From the NCBI GenBank assembly GCA_963773655.1, contig CAVZBX010000003.1, positions 757,790 to 821,789 on the forward strand: DNA of 64,000 bases. The letters are read 5' to 3'. This stretch comes from DASSQJ01 sp963773655. Lineage in GTDB: Bacteria; Actinomycetota; Actinomycetes; Actinomycetales; Dermatophilaceae. Positions within the stretch are counted from its first letter, which is position 1, and each line of letters opens with the position of its first letter. The notes under the pieces were generated by a model, which made no database searches, was not told where the DNA came from, and worked only from the letters and a program-made list of their open reading frames with translations. A program made the position numbers and the translations under genes. Of the stretch, positions 18,001 to 27,094 are shown piece after piece.

Positions 18001-20477
18001 CCACGACCTCGGAGCGGAAGGCCGCCGAGAAGGCCGACCTCGTCACCCTCACCATCGACGGCATCGAGGTGTCGGTCCCCAAGGGGACCCTCATCATCCG
18101 CGCCGCCGAGCAGGCCGGCATCGAGATCCCGCGCTTCTGCGACCACCCCGGCCTCGACCCCGTCGGTGCCTGCCGCCAGTGCCTCGTCGAGGTGTGGATG
18201 CCCGGCCGGCCGGGCCCTGACGGCGAGCCGGGCGAGCCGCAGCAGATGCAGGGCCCGCCCGGGCGGATGAAGCCGCAGGCCTCGTGCACGATGACGGTGG
18301 CCCCCGGGATGGTCGTCAAGACGCAGTACACCTCCGAGGGTGCCGCCAAGGCGCAGCAGGGCATCATGGAGTTCCTGCTCATCAACCACCCGCTCGACTG
18401 CCCGGTCTGCGACAAGGGCGGCGAGTGCCCGCTGCAGAACCAGGCGATGAGCAACGGCCGGGCCACCTCGCGCTTCGAGGACGTCAAGCGCACCTACCCC
18501 AAGCCGATCAAGATCAGCAGCCAGGTCCTGCTCGACCGCGAGCGCTGCGTCCTGTGCGCCCGGTGCACCCGCTTCTCCGACCAGATCGCGGGCGACCCGT
18601 TCATCGCCCTCGTCGAGCGCGGCGCACTCCAGCAGGTGGGCATCTACGAGGAGAAGCCGTTCGAGTCCTACTTCTCCGGCAACACCGTCCAGATCTGCCC
18701 CGTCGGGGCCCTGACCGGTGCCGCGTACCGGTTCCGCTCGCGCCCGTTCGACCTCGTCTCCACCCCCAGCATGTGCGAGCACTGCGCGAGCGGGTGCGCC
18801 CAGCGCACCGACCACCGCCGCGGCTCCGTGCTGCGCCGGATGGCGCAGAACGACCCGGCGGTCAACGAGGAGTGGAACTGCGACAAGGGCCGCTGGGCCT
18901 TCACCTACACGATGGTCGGCGACCGCCTCGAGTACCCCATGGTCCGCGACTCCTCCGGTGAGCTGCAGGTCGTCCCGTGGCGCCGGGCCCTGGAGGCGGC
19001 CGCCGCGGGGCTGCGCGGCACTGCCGCCGGGGTGCTCGTCGGCGGGCGGGTCAGCAGCGAGGACGCCTACGCCTACGGGAAGTTCGCCCGCACCGTCCTG
19101 CGCACCAACGACGTCGACTTCCGCGCCCGGCCGCACTCCGAGGAGGAGACCGCCTTCCTCGCGTCCTCCGTCGTCGGCACCGGCCCCGACGGCGGGGCCG
19201 TCACCTACGCCGACCTGCAGACCGCCCCGTCGGTCCTCCTCGTCGGGTTCGAGCCCGAGGAGGAGAGCCCGATCGTCTTCCTCCGGCTGCGCAAGGCCTT
19301 CCGCACGAGCCGCACCCGCGTCTTCGCGGTGTCGCCGGTCGCCACCCGCGGTCTGGCGAAGATGGGCGGCACGCTCATCCCCACCGCCCCGGGCACCGAG
19401 CCCGAGGTGCTGCGGGCGGTCGCGGCGGGCAAGGGCAGCGACCGCGTCACCGAGGCCGCCGAGGCGCTCGGCGAGGGGTCGGTCGTCCTCGTCGGCGAGC
19501 GGCTCGCGATGGTGCCGGGTGCGCTGAGCGCCGTCCTCGCCCTCGCCGGGTCCACCGGCGCCCGCCTGGCCTGGGTGCCGCGGCGCGCCGGCGAGCGCGG
19601 GGCGCTCGAGGCCGGCGCGCTGCCCACGCTGCTGCCCGGCGGCCGTCCGGTCGCCGACGCCGCAGCCCGTGAGCAGGTGGTCGGCGCCTGGCAGGTGCCC
19701 TCGCTCCCCGAGGCACCGGGCCGCGACACCGCCGGCATCCTCACCGCGGCCGCCACCGGCGAGGTGGGCGCGCTCGTCGTCGGCGGCGTCGACCCGGCCG
19801 ACGTCGGCTTCGCCGGGGCCCTGGAGGCCCTGGAGCGCCCGTTCGTCGTCTCCCTCGAGATCCGCCGCTCGGCGGTCACCGAGGTCGCCGACGTCGTGCT
19901 GCCCGTCGCTGCCCACGCCGAGAAGGGCGGCACCTTCGTCGACTGGGAGGGGCGCACGCGTCCGTTCGAGGCCGCCCTCGAGACCGGCCACGTCAGCGAC
20001 TACCGCGCCCTCGACATGCTCGCCGACGAGATGGGCGAGTTCCTCGGCACCCGCACGCTGCGCGAGGTCCGCGCCGAGATGGCTGCGCTCGGCCCGTGGG
20101 AGGGCGCCCGGCCGGAGGCGCCGACCACCGAGCCGGGGCAGGTCCCCGAGCTGCGGGACGGCACCCTGGTCCTCGCCACCTGGCGCCACCTGCTCGACGC
20201 CGGCAGCCTCCAGGACGGCGAGCCGCACCTCGCCGGCACCGCCCCCCGTCCGGTGGCCCGGGTCTCCGCGGCCACGGCCGCCGACCTCGGGGTCGTCGAC
20301 GGCGACGCGCTCACCGTGCGCGCCGGGGACGCGACGGTCACCGCCCCCGTCGTGGTCGGCGAGATGGCCGACCACGTCGTGTGGCTGCCCACCAACTCCG
20401 TGGGCTGTGACCTGCGGTCCACCCTCGCCGGGGCGCCCGGCGCCCTGGTCACCGTCACCAAGGAGGGCCGGGCATGA
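17997..20477 (+). CDS. nuoG: NADH:quinone oxidoreductase subunit G
   Basis: 75-kDa subunit passing electrons from the NADH module to NuoI. The 826-residue protein shows the [2Fe-2S] motif CDHPGLDPVGACRQC plus a later Cys; the His-ligated cluster region CPVCDKGGECPLQ; CVLCARC; and a CEHCASGC...NCDKGR set typical of NuoG with the extra N7-type cluster. A molybdopterin-oxidoreductase-like domain and a short molydopterin-binding-like C-terminus follow. ATG 17997 overlaps the nuoF stop. A 29-codon frame bridges its end to nuoH. Confidence 0.95.
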   Translation: MTTTSERKAAEKADLVTLTIDGIEVSVPKGTLIIRAAEQAGIEIPRFCDHPGLDPVGACRQCLVEVWMPGRPGPDGEPGEPQQMQGPPGRMKPQASCTMTVAPGMVVKTQYTSEGAAKAQQGIMEFLLINHPLDCPVCDKGGECPLQNQAMSNGRATSRFEDVKRTYPKPIKISSQVLLDRERCVLCARCTRFSDQIAGDPFIALVERGALQQVGIYEEKPFESYFSGNTVQICPVGALTGAAYRFRSRPFDLVSTPSMCEHCASGCAQRTDHRRGSVLRRMAQNDPAVNEEWNCDKGRWAFTYTMVGDRLEYPMVRDSSGELQVVPWRRALEAAAAGLRGTAAGVLVGGRVSSEDAYAYGKFARTVLRTNDVDFRARPHSEEETAFLASSVVGTGPDGGAVTYADLQTAPSVLLVGFEPEEESPIVFLRLRKAFRTSRTRVFAVSPVATRGLAKMGGTLIPTAPGTEPEVLRAVAAGKGSDRVTEAAEALGEGSVVLVGERLAMVPGALSAVLALAGSTGARLAWVPRRAGERGALEAGALPTLLPGGRPVADAAAREQVVGAWQVPSLPEAPGRDTAGILTAAATGEVGALVVGGVDPADVGFAGALEALERPFVVSLEIRRSAVTEVADVVLPVAAHAEKGGTFVDWEGRTRPFEAALETGHVSDYRALDMLADEMGEFLGTRTLREVRAEMAALGPWEGARPEAPTTEPGQVPELRDGTLVLATWRHLLDAGSLQDGEPHLAGTAPRPVARVSAATAADLGVVDGDALTVRAGDATVTAPVVVGEMADHVVWLPTNSVGCDLRSTLAGAPGALVTVTKEGRA

Positions 20478-20563
20478 ACAGCACCCCACGGAGCTCTGCC
20501 CACGCGGAGCGTGGGACCCGCTCCGCTTCGTTCCCGCACACCCGTCGTGAGGACCCCGCATGA
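20474..20563 (+). CDS. Possible 29-residue coupling peptide between nuoG and nuoH
   Basis: ATG 20474 overlaps the nuoG stop (ATGA) and this frame's TGA overlaps the nuoH ATG at 20560 (ATGA). The peptide is Arg/Ser/His-rich and not recognisable. The DNA contains competing hairpins. It exactly fills the only sizeable gap between nuoB and nuoK, so a translation bridge is plausible but unproven. Confidence 0.3.
   Translation: MNSTPRSSAHAERGTRSASFPHTRREDPA
20499..20526 (+). repeat. Mutually exclusive hairpins in the nuoG-nuoH junction
   Basis: CCCACGC (20499-20505) pairs with GCGTGGG (20509-20515) around a 3-base loop. GCGGAGCG (20504-20511) pairs with CGCTCCGC (20519-20526) around a 7-base loop. 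The two stems share bases, so only one can form at a time. Confidence 0.6.
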
Positions 20564-21939
20564 GCACCGCGAGCGCGCTCCCCGTGCTGGCCGCGCTGGC
20601 CGCAGACGACAACCCGGCGGCCGACTTCAGCGACACCCCGCTGTGGCTGACCCTCGTCAAGGCGCTGCTCATCTTCGTCTACCTGCTCCTGTCGACCCTG
20701 CTCGTCATCTGGTTCGAGCGTCGGGTCATCGGCCGGATGCAGCAGCGGCCGGGCCCCAACCGCAACGGGCCCTTCGGGCTCCTGCAGACCCTCGCCGACG
20801 GCATGAAGTCGATGCTCAAGGAGGACGTGCGGCCCAAGGCCGCCGACGCCTTCGTCTTCACCCTCGCCCCGCTCATCACCGCGACGATGTGCTTCGTGTC
20901 GTTCTCCATCATCCCGATGGCCGGTGAGGTCTCGATGTTCGGGCACACGACGCCGTTCCAGCTCACCGACACCCCCGTCGCGGTGCTGCTCGTGCTCGCG
21001 GTGGCGGGCATCGGCATCTACGGCGTCGTCCTCGCCGGCTGGTCCTCGGGCTCGCCCTACCCGCTGATGGGGGGCCTGCGCGCCTCGGCGCAGATGATCT
21101 CCTACGAGATCGCGATGGGCCTCTCCCTCGTCGCGGTGTTCCTCTTCGCCGGCTCGATGTCCACCTCGCAGATCGTCACCGCGCAGAGCGACCTGTGGTT
21201 CGTGATCCCGGGCATCTTCAGCTTCGTCGTCTACATGATCACGATGGTCGGCGAGACCAACCGGCTGCCCTTCGACCTCGCCGAGGGCGAGGGCGAGCTC
21301 ACCGGTGGCTTCCACACCGAGTACGGCTCGATGCGGTTCGCGATGTTCTTCCTCGGCGAGTACATCAACATGTTCACCGTCGCCGCCCTCGCGACGACCA
21401 TGTTCCTCGGCGGGTACCAGGCGCCTCCCGGCATCGCCGCGATCAACGACGGCATGTTCAACGAGGGCTGGTGGGGCATCCTCTGGTTCACGGTCAAGCT
21501 CTGGCTGTTCATGTTCGTCTTCGTGTGGCTGCGCGGCTCGCTGCCCCGGGTGCGCTACGACCAGTTCATGCGCTTCGGCTGGAAGTTCCTCATCCCCGCG
21601 ACCCTCGGGTGGGTCGTCCTCGTCGCGTTCTTCCGGGCCAACCAGAACGGCTGGTTCGACGCGTGGTTCGGCAGCGTCACGGTGGCCGGCCGCACCTTCC
21701 CGGTCCTCTCCCTGACCCTCGTCGGCGTCATCGCGCTGCTCGCCCTCGTCGTCGGGTGGATGTGGGACGCCCGCGCCGAGCGCCGTGAGCTGGCCGCCCA
21801 CCCCGAGGTGCCCGAGGAGGTCGACCCCTACGCGGGCGGCCACCCCGTCCCACCGCTGCCCGGCCAACGGCTGCGCGAGCCGTCGGCCGCCCCCGCCCTG
21901 ACCTCCGCCGCCGACGACAAGGAGGCCGCTCGTGGCTGA
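20560..21939 (+). CDS. nuoH: NADH:quinone oxidoreductase subunit H
   Basis: Membrane subunit joining the quinone site to the proton channels. The 459-residue protein has eight or more helices and the quinone-loop signature GETNRLPFDLAEGEGELTGG with all three conserved glutamates, then HTEYGSMRF. A long hydrophilic C-terminal tail (last ~60 residues, Pro/Ala/Glu-rich) exceeds typical NuoH. A GTG start for nuoI lies eight bases before its stop. Compare NuoH2, which lacks two of these acidic residues. Confidence 0.95.
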   Translation: MSTASALPVLAALAADDNPAADFSDTPLWLTLVKALLIFVYLLLSTLLVIWFERRVIGRMQQRPGPNRNGPFGLLQTLADGMKSMLKEDVRPKAADAFVFTLAPLITATMCFVSFSIIPMAGEVSMFGHTTPFQLTDTPVAVLLVLAVAGIGIYGVVLAGWSSGSPYPLMGGLRASAQMISYEIAMGLSLVAVFLFAGSMSTSQIVTAQSDLWFVIPGIFSFVVYMITMVGETNRLPFDLAEGEGELTGGFHTEYGSMRFAMFFLGEYINMFTVAALATTMFLGGYQAPPGIAAINDGMFNEGWWGILWFTVKLWLFMFVFVWLRGSLPRVRYDQFMRFGWKFLIPATLGWVVLVAFFRANQNGWFDAWFGSVTVAGRTFPVLSLTLVGVIALLALVVGWMWDARAERRELAAHPEVPEEVDPYAGGHPVPPLPGQRLREPSAAPALTSAADDKEAARG

Positions 21940-22549
21940 CGAGCAGAGGAAGTCCGGCTTCTTCTCCGACCTGTTCGCCCCCGTCGCCGGGTTCGGCGTC
22001 ACCTTCTCGACGATGTTCCGGAAGGTGGCCACCGAGGAGTACCCGGAGGAGAAGCGCCCCACCCAGCCGCGCTTCCACGGCCGCCACCAGCTCAACCGAC
22101 ACCCCGACGGCCTCGAGAAGTGCGTCGGCTGCGAGCTGTGCGCGTGGGCCTGCCCGGCCGACGCGATCCTCGTGGAGGGCGCCGACAACGACGACTCCGA
22201 GGGTGGCACCGGCCGGTTCAGCCCGGGGGAGCGCTTCGGGCGCGTCTACCAGATCAACTACCTGCGCTGCATCTTCTGCGGGCTGTGCATCGAGGCCTGC
22301 CCCACCCGGGCGCTCACGATGACCAACTTCTACGAGCTCGCCGACGACAACCGCGCCGACCTCATCTACACCAAGGACCAGCTGCTCGCGCCGCTGCAGC
22401 CCGGGATGCTCCGGCCGCCGTTCCCCATGGCCGAGGGCATGGAGGAGCGCGACTACTACCTCGGCAAGGTGTCCTCGGCCACCGACGCCCAGCGCGAGTA
22501 CGTCGCGGAGCGAACCCGCGGCAGCGACGACGCGGAGGTGACCCCGTGA
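21932..22549 (+). CDS. nuoI: NADH:quinone oxidoreductase subunit I
   Basis: Ferredoxin-like subunit with two [4Fe-4S] clusters (N6a, N6b). The 205-residue protein shows CVGCELCAWACPADA and CIFCGLCIEACPTRA, each CxxCxxCxxxCP. An N-terminal amphipathic region (FAPVAGFGVTFSTMF) probably lies along the membrane. GTG 21932 overlaps nuoH by eight bases, and the stop overlaps the nuoJ GTG. Confidence 0.95.
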   Translation: MADEQRKSGFFSDLFAPVAGFGVTFSTMFRKVATEEYPEEKRPTQPRFHGRHQLNRHPDGLEKCVGCELCAWACPADAILVEGADNDDSEGGTGRFSPGERFGRVYQINYLRCIFCGLCIEACPTRALTMTNFYELADDNRADLIYTKDQLLAPLQPGMLRPPFPMAEGMEERDYYLGKVSSATDAQREYVAERTRGSDDAEVTP

Positions 22550-23316
22550 CCGGCACCGGCGAAGAGGTGATGTTCTGGATCCTCGGCCCGCTCAGCGTGG
22601 TCGGGGCGCTCGGGCTGGTGTTCGCCCGGAAGGCGGTGCACGCCGCGCTCGGCATGGCCCTGACCATGATCATCCTCGGCATCTTCTACATCGCCCAGGA
22701 CGCCGACTTCCTCGGGATCATCCAGATCTTCGTGTACACCGGCGCGGTGATCATGCTGTTCCTCTTCGTCCTCATGCTCATCGGGGTCGACAGCAGCGAC
22801 AGCCTCGTCGAGACCCTCACCGGGCAGCGCTGGCTCGCCGTGCTGCTGAGCCTGGGCCTCGGCGGCCTCCTCGTCTTCTCGGTCGGTCAGGTCTTGTGGG
22901 GCACGCCCGTGGGCGTCGCCGACATCAACGCCCAGGACGGCAACGTCAGCGCCGTCGCGTCGCTGATCTTCGGGCGCTACGTCTGGGTCTTCGAGGTCAC
23001 CAGCGCCCTGCTCATCACCGCCGCGCTCGGCGCGATGGTCCTCGCCCACCGTGAGCGGCTCGGCAAGGGCCCGAACCAGCACGAGTGGAGCCGGCGCCGG
23101 TTCCGCGAGGGCGAGCACCTCGCCGGCCTGCCCGCGCCGGGCGTCTACGCGCGGCACAACGCGGTCGACACCCCGGCGCTGCTGCCCGACGGCAGCCCGT
23201 CCGAGCTGTCCGTGTCGCGCGTGCTCACCGCGCGCGAGCAGAACGTCTCCCCGGAGGTCTTCACCGAGGGCGAGGCCCAGATCGAGCGCGACGTGCGCGA
23301 AGGAGAAGAGCGGTGA
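22546..23316 (+). CDS. nuoJ: NADH:quinone oxidoreductase subunit J
   Basis: Membrane subunit with about five helices. The 256-residue protein contains the conserved helix-3 region FLGIIQIFVYTGAVIMLFLF and a hydrophilic C-terminal tail of about 85 residues, longer than the family minimum. GTG 22546 (GTGA overlap with nuoI) gives VTGTGEEVMFWI. The stop overlaps the nuoK GTG. Confidence 0.94.
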   Translation: MTGTGEEVMFWILGPLSVVGALGLVFARKAVHAALGMALTMIILGIFYIAQDADFLGIIQIFVYTGAVIMLFLFVLMLIGVDSSDSLVETLTGQRWLAVLLSLGLGGLLVFSVGQVLWGTPVGVADINAQDGNVSAVASLIFGRYVWVFEVTSALLITAALGAMVLAHRERLGKGPNQHEWSRRRFREGEHLAGLPAPGVYARHNAVDTPALLPDGSPSELSVSRVLTAREQNVSPEVFTEGEAQIERDVREGEER

Positions 23317-23612
23317 GCCTGGTCAACTACGTCTACCTGGCGACGATCCTCTTCGTCATCGGCGGGGCGGTCGTCCTCACCAGGCGCAACGCGATCATCG
23401 TCTTCATGGGCGTCGAGCTCATGCTCAACGCGGCCAACCTCGCCTTCGTCACCTTCGCCCGGATGCACGGAAACCTCGACGGCCAGGTCATCGCCCTCTT
23501 CGTCATGGTCGTGGCCGCCGCCGAGGTCGTCGTCGGGCTCGCGATCATCATGGCGATCTTCCGTTCCCGCCGGTCGGCCTCGGTCGACGACGCGAACCTG
23601 CTGAAGCTGTAA
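23313..23612 (+). CDS. nuoK: NADH:quinone oxidoreductase subunit K
   Basis: Small three-helix membrane subunit. The 99-residue protein keeps both buried glutamates needed for proton transfer, in MGVELMLNAANL and in VVAAAEVVVGLA. GTG 23313 overlaps the nuoJ stop. A nine-base gap with AAGGAG precedes nuoL. Confidence 0.95.
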   Translation: MSLVNYVYLATILFVIGGAVVLTRRNAIIVFMGVELMLNAANLAFVTFARMHGNLDGQVIALFVMVVAAAEVVVGLAIIMAIFRSRRSASVDDANLLKL

Positions 23613-23621
23613 GGAGCACCA

Positions 23622-25556
23622 GTGACCTCTCTGATCACCGAGGGCGCGGCGAGCGCGGCCGAGGCGACCGGCGCCGCCGCCTGGGCGTGGCTGCTCGTCG
23701 CGCTGCCTCTCGTCGGGGCGGCCGTGCTGCTCCTCGGCGGGCGGCGCACCGACCGGTTCGGTCCCTACCTGGCGGTCGCGATGTCGTGGGCGAGCTTCGT
23801 CGTCGGCCTCGTCATCCTCCTCCAGCTGTTCGGGCTGGCCTCCGACGAGCGCTCGATGCAGTTCACCATGTGGGACTGGATCCCGGCCGGGTCCTTCCAG
23901 CTCAGCGCCGGGATGCTCGTCGACCCGCTGTCGATGGCGTTCGTCATGCTCGTGACGTTCGTCGGCTCCCTCATCCACGTGTACTCGCTCGGGTACATGG
24001 AGGACGACCCCGACAAGCGCCGCTTCTTCGCCTACCTCAACCTCTTCGTCGCGGCGATGCTCCTGCTCGTCCTCGCCGACAGCTACCTGCTGCTCTTCGT
24101 CGGCTGGGAGGGGGTCGGCCTGGCGAGCTACCTGCTCATCGGCTTCTGGAACTGGAACCCCGCCTACGCCGCCGCCGCCAACAAGGCCTTCTTCGTCAAC
24201 CGGGTCGGCGACCTCGGACTGGCGATCGCGATCATGCTGATGTTCGTGACCTTCGGCGGGGTCGACTACGCCACGGTCAACGAGGGCGTCGCCGCGGCGA
24301 ACCAGGGTGCGCTCGTCGCGATGGGGCTGCTCCTCCTCGTCGGCGCCGCCGGCAAGTCGGCGCAGTTCCCGCTCCAGTCCTGGCTCGGGGACGCGATGGC
24401 CGGCCCGACACCCGTGTCGGCGCTCATCCACGCGGCGACGATGGTCACCGCGGGCGTCTACCTCATCGTGCGCTCCAACGTCATCTACGACGCCGCTCCG
24501 GGCGCCGCGCTCGCCGTGGCCGTCGTCGGTGCGATCACGCTGATGTTCGGTGCCATCGTCGGCTGCGCCAAGGACGACATCAAGAAGGCGCTCGCGGCGT
24601 CGACGATGAGCCAGATCGGCTACATGATGCTCGCTGCCGGGCTCGGGCCGGTGGGGTACGCCTTCGCGATCTTCCACCTGCTCACCCACGGCTTCTTCAA
24701 GGCGGGGATGTTCCTCGGCGCCGGGTCGGTCATGCACGCCATGGACGACGAGGTGAACATGCGGCGCTTCGGCGGTCTCCGCACCGTCATGAAGATCACC
24801 TGGGTCACGTTCATGCTCGGCTGGCTCGCCATCATCGGCGTGCCGCCGTTCTCCGGCTTCTGGTCCAAGGACGGCATCATCGAGTCGGCGTTCGTCGGCG
24901 AGGGCTGGGAGCCGTGGGTCCTCGGCACCACCGCGATGGTCGGCGCCGGCATCACCGCGTTCTACATGACGCGGCTGTTCGCGATGACCTTCCACGGCAC
25001 GCCGCGGTGGCAGGAGGACGACCGCTTCCACCCGCACGAGTCCCCGCTCGTCATGACGGTGCCGATGATGGTGCTCGCCGTGGGCTCGGCCTTCCTCGGC
25101 CTCGTGCTCGGACCCACCGGTGCGATCACCTCCTGGCTCGCCCCGGTCGTGGGGGAGCACGGCGAGGAGCATCCGGTCGTCAACCGGTTCGTCATCATGG
25201 GGATCACCCTGGTCCTGGTCGCCATCGGCGCGTGGGTGGCGTGGTCGCGCTACGCGCGCGACGAGGTGCCCGAGGTGGCCCCGCGCGGCAGCGCCCTCAC
25301 CCGGGCCGCGCGCGTGGACCTCTACCAGGACGCCGTCAACGAGGGCCTGTTCATGCGACCCGGGATCCACCTGACCCGGGCCCTGGTCTTCGTCGACGCC
25401 AGGGGGGTCGACGGCGCCGTCGGCGGCACCGCCGCCCTCATCGGCGGGCTGTCCTCCCGGTTGCGACGGATCCAGACCGGTTACGCGCGCTCGTATGCCC
25501 TGACGATGCTCAGCGGCGTCGTCGTCGTCCTCGGTGCTCTGTGGGTGATCCAGTGA
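23622..25556 (+). CDS. nuoL: NADH:quinone oxidoreductase subunit L
   Basis: Distal antiporter-like proton-pumping subunit. The 644-residue protein keeps the key Glu in FVGWEGVGLASYLLIGFW, the Lys in GAAGKSAQFPLQSWL and the Lys in HGFFKAGMFLGAGS. The C-terminal region has the lateral helix and last transmembrane segment. GTG 23622 follows AAGGAGCACC. The stop overlaps the nuoM GTG. Confidence 0.96.
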   Translation: MTSLITEGAASAAEATGAAAWAWLLVALPLVGAAVLLLGGRRTDRFGPYLAVAMSWASFVVGLVILLQLFGLASDERSMQFTMWDWIPAGSFQLSAGMLVDPLSMAFVMLVTFVGSLIHVYSLGYMEDDPDKRRFFAYLNLFVAAMLLLVLADSYLLLFVGWEGVGLASYLLIGFWNWNPAYAAAANKAFFVNRVGDLGLAIAIMLMFVTFGGVDYATVNEGVAAANQGALVAMGLLLLVGAAGKSAQFPLQSWLGDAMAGPTPVSALIHAATMVTAGVYLIVRSNVIYDAAPGAALAVAVVGAITLMFGAIVGCAKDDIKKALAASTMSQIGYMMLAAGLGPVGYAFAIFHLLTHGFFKAGMFLGAGSVMHAMDDEVNMRRFGGLRTVMKITWVTFMLGWLAIIGVPPFSGFWSKDGIIESAFVGEGWEPWVLGTTAMVGAGITAFYMTRLFAMTFHGTPRWQEDDRFHPHESPLVMTVPMMVLAVGSAFLGLVLGPTGAITSWLAPVVGEHGEEHPVVNRFVIMGITLVLVAIGAWVAWSRYARDEVPEVAPRGSALTRAARVDLYQDAVNEGLFMRPGIHLTRALVFVDARGVDGAVGGTAALIGGLSSRLRRIQTGYARSYALTMLSGVVVVLGALWVIQ

Positions 25557-27094
25557 ACAACCTGCCCCTGCTCACGCTGATGCTGGTCGTCCCGGCGGTC
25601 GGCGCGCTCGTCGTCGCGCTGCTGCCGGGTACGTCGGCACGGCTGGCGCGCCCGGTCGCCCTCGGCGCCTCACTCGTGACGCTCGTGCTCGCGGTGATGG
25701 CCTGGGTGGCGTTCGACACGGGCTCCACCGAGCAGTTCCAGCTCACCGAGACCCACCCGTGGATCCCGCAGTTCGGCGTCAGCTACGCCCTCGGGGTCGA
25801 CGGCATCGCCCTCTCGCTCATCGTCATGGCGGCCATCCTCACCCCGGTGGTGCTGCTCGCGGCGTGGAACGACGTCGACGAGGCGGAGGCGGGCCGGGTC
25901 AAGCGCTACTTCGCCCTCATGCTCGTGCTCGAGGCGTTCATGGTCGGCGTGTTCGCCGCCACCGACGTGTTCCTCTTCTACGTCTTCTTCGAGGCGATGC
26001 TGATCCCGGTGTACTTCCTCATCGGGTCCTACGGCGGTCCGCGCCGGCAGTACGCCGCCGTCAAGTTCCTCCTCTACTCGCTGGCCGGCGGGCTGGTCAT
26101 GCTCGTCTCGGTCATCGCCGTGTACGTCGTCGGCCCCGGCGGCGAGGACGGCTTCCTCGTGACCAACCTCATCGGCAACCTCGACGGCTCCATCGAGGCG
26201 CTGCGCTGGATCTTCGTCGGCTTCTTCATCGCCTTCGCGGTCAAGGCGCCGATGTGGCCGGTGCACACCTGGCTGCCCGACGCCGCCACCGAGGCCCGGC
26301 CCGCCACCGCGGTGCTGCTCGTCGGCGTCCTCGACAAGGTGGGCACCTACGGCATGATCCGCTTCGGGCTCCAGCTGTTCCCGGAGGCCGCGCAGTGGGC
26401 GACGCCGGTCGTGCTGACCCTGGCGGTGATCTCGGTCGTCTACGGCGCGCTGCTCGCCATCGGCCAGACCGACATGATGCGCCTCATCGCGTTCACGTCG
26501 ATCAGCCACTTCGGCTTCATCGTGCTCGGCATCTTCGCCATGACGAGCGTCGGCGGCGCGGGCTCGACCCTCTACATGGTCAACCACGGCTTCTCGACCG
26601 CCGGCCTGTTCCTCATCGCCGGCTTCCTCGTGGCGCGCCACGGGAGCAAGCGGATCCCCGACTACGGCGGCTGGCAGCGGGTCACGCCCGTGCTCGCCGG
26701 GACCTTCCTCGTCGTGGGCCTGTCCTCGCTGGCCCTCCCCGGGCTCTCGCCGTTCGTCTCCGAGTTCCTCGTCCTGCAGGGCACCTTCATGCGGTACCGG
26801 GCGGTCGCGGTCATCGCCGCCATCGGCATCGTCCTCGCCGCGCTCTACATCCTGCTGATGTACCAGCGGGTCATGACCGGCCCCAAGCCGGAGTTCCCCG
26901 AGGGCCAGGCCCCGCCGGACCTCTCGGCCCGGGAGAGGTGGGTGGTGGCGCCGATCATCGCCTCGTTCCTCGTGCTCGGGGTGTTCCCGAAGCCGGTGCT
27001 CGACCTCGTCAACCCCGCCGTGGAGAAGACGCTGCAGATCGTCGGCGTCACCGACCCGGCGCCGTCCACCACCGCCACCGGGAGCGACCAGTGA
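25553..27094 (+). CDS. nuoM: NADH:quinone oxidoreductase subunit M
   Basis: Antiporter-like proton-pumping subunit. The 513-residue protein starts at GTG 25553 (GTGA overlap with nuoL). The essential Glu in FFEAMLIPVYFLIGSYGG and Lys in FAVKAPMWPVHTWLPDA are present, as is the second Lys in LDKVGTYGM. It overlaps nuoN by one base (TGATG). Confidence 0.96.
   Translation: MNNLPLLTLMLVVPAVGALVVALLPGTSARLARPVALGASLVTLVLAVMAWVAFDTGSTEQFQLTETHPWIPQFGVSYALGVDGIALSLIVMAAILTPVVLLAAWNDVDEAEAGRVKRYFALMLVLEAFMVGVFAATDVFLFYVFFEAMLIPVYFLIGSYGGPRRQYAAVKFLLYSLAGGLVMLVSVIAVYVVGPGGEDGFLVTNLIGNLDGSIEALRWIFVGFFIAFAVKAPMWPVHTWLPDAATEARPATAVLLVGVLDKVGTYGMIRFGLQLFPEAAQWATPVVLTLAVISVVYGALLAIGQTDMMRLIAFTSISHFGFIVLGIFAMTSVGGAGSTLYMVNHGFSTAGLFLIAGFLVARHGSKRIPDYGGWQRVTPVLAGTFLVVGLSSLALPGLSPFVSEFLVLQGTFMRYRAVAVIAAIGIVLAALYILLMYQRVMTGPKPEFPEGQAPPDLSARERWVVAPIIASFLVLGVFPKPVLDLVNPAVEKTLQIVGVTDPAPSTTATGSDQ

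Noticed and set aside
17676..20672. 998-residue reverse-strand frame
   Set aside because: Antisense to nuoF/nuoG, which carry clear Fe-S motifs; composition is typical of a shadow frame.
23051..25552. Upstream extension of the nuoM frame
   Set aside because: The open frame begins within nuoJ, but the sequence before GTG 25553 is Arg/Gly/Pro-rich shadow of nuoJ, K and L.
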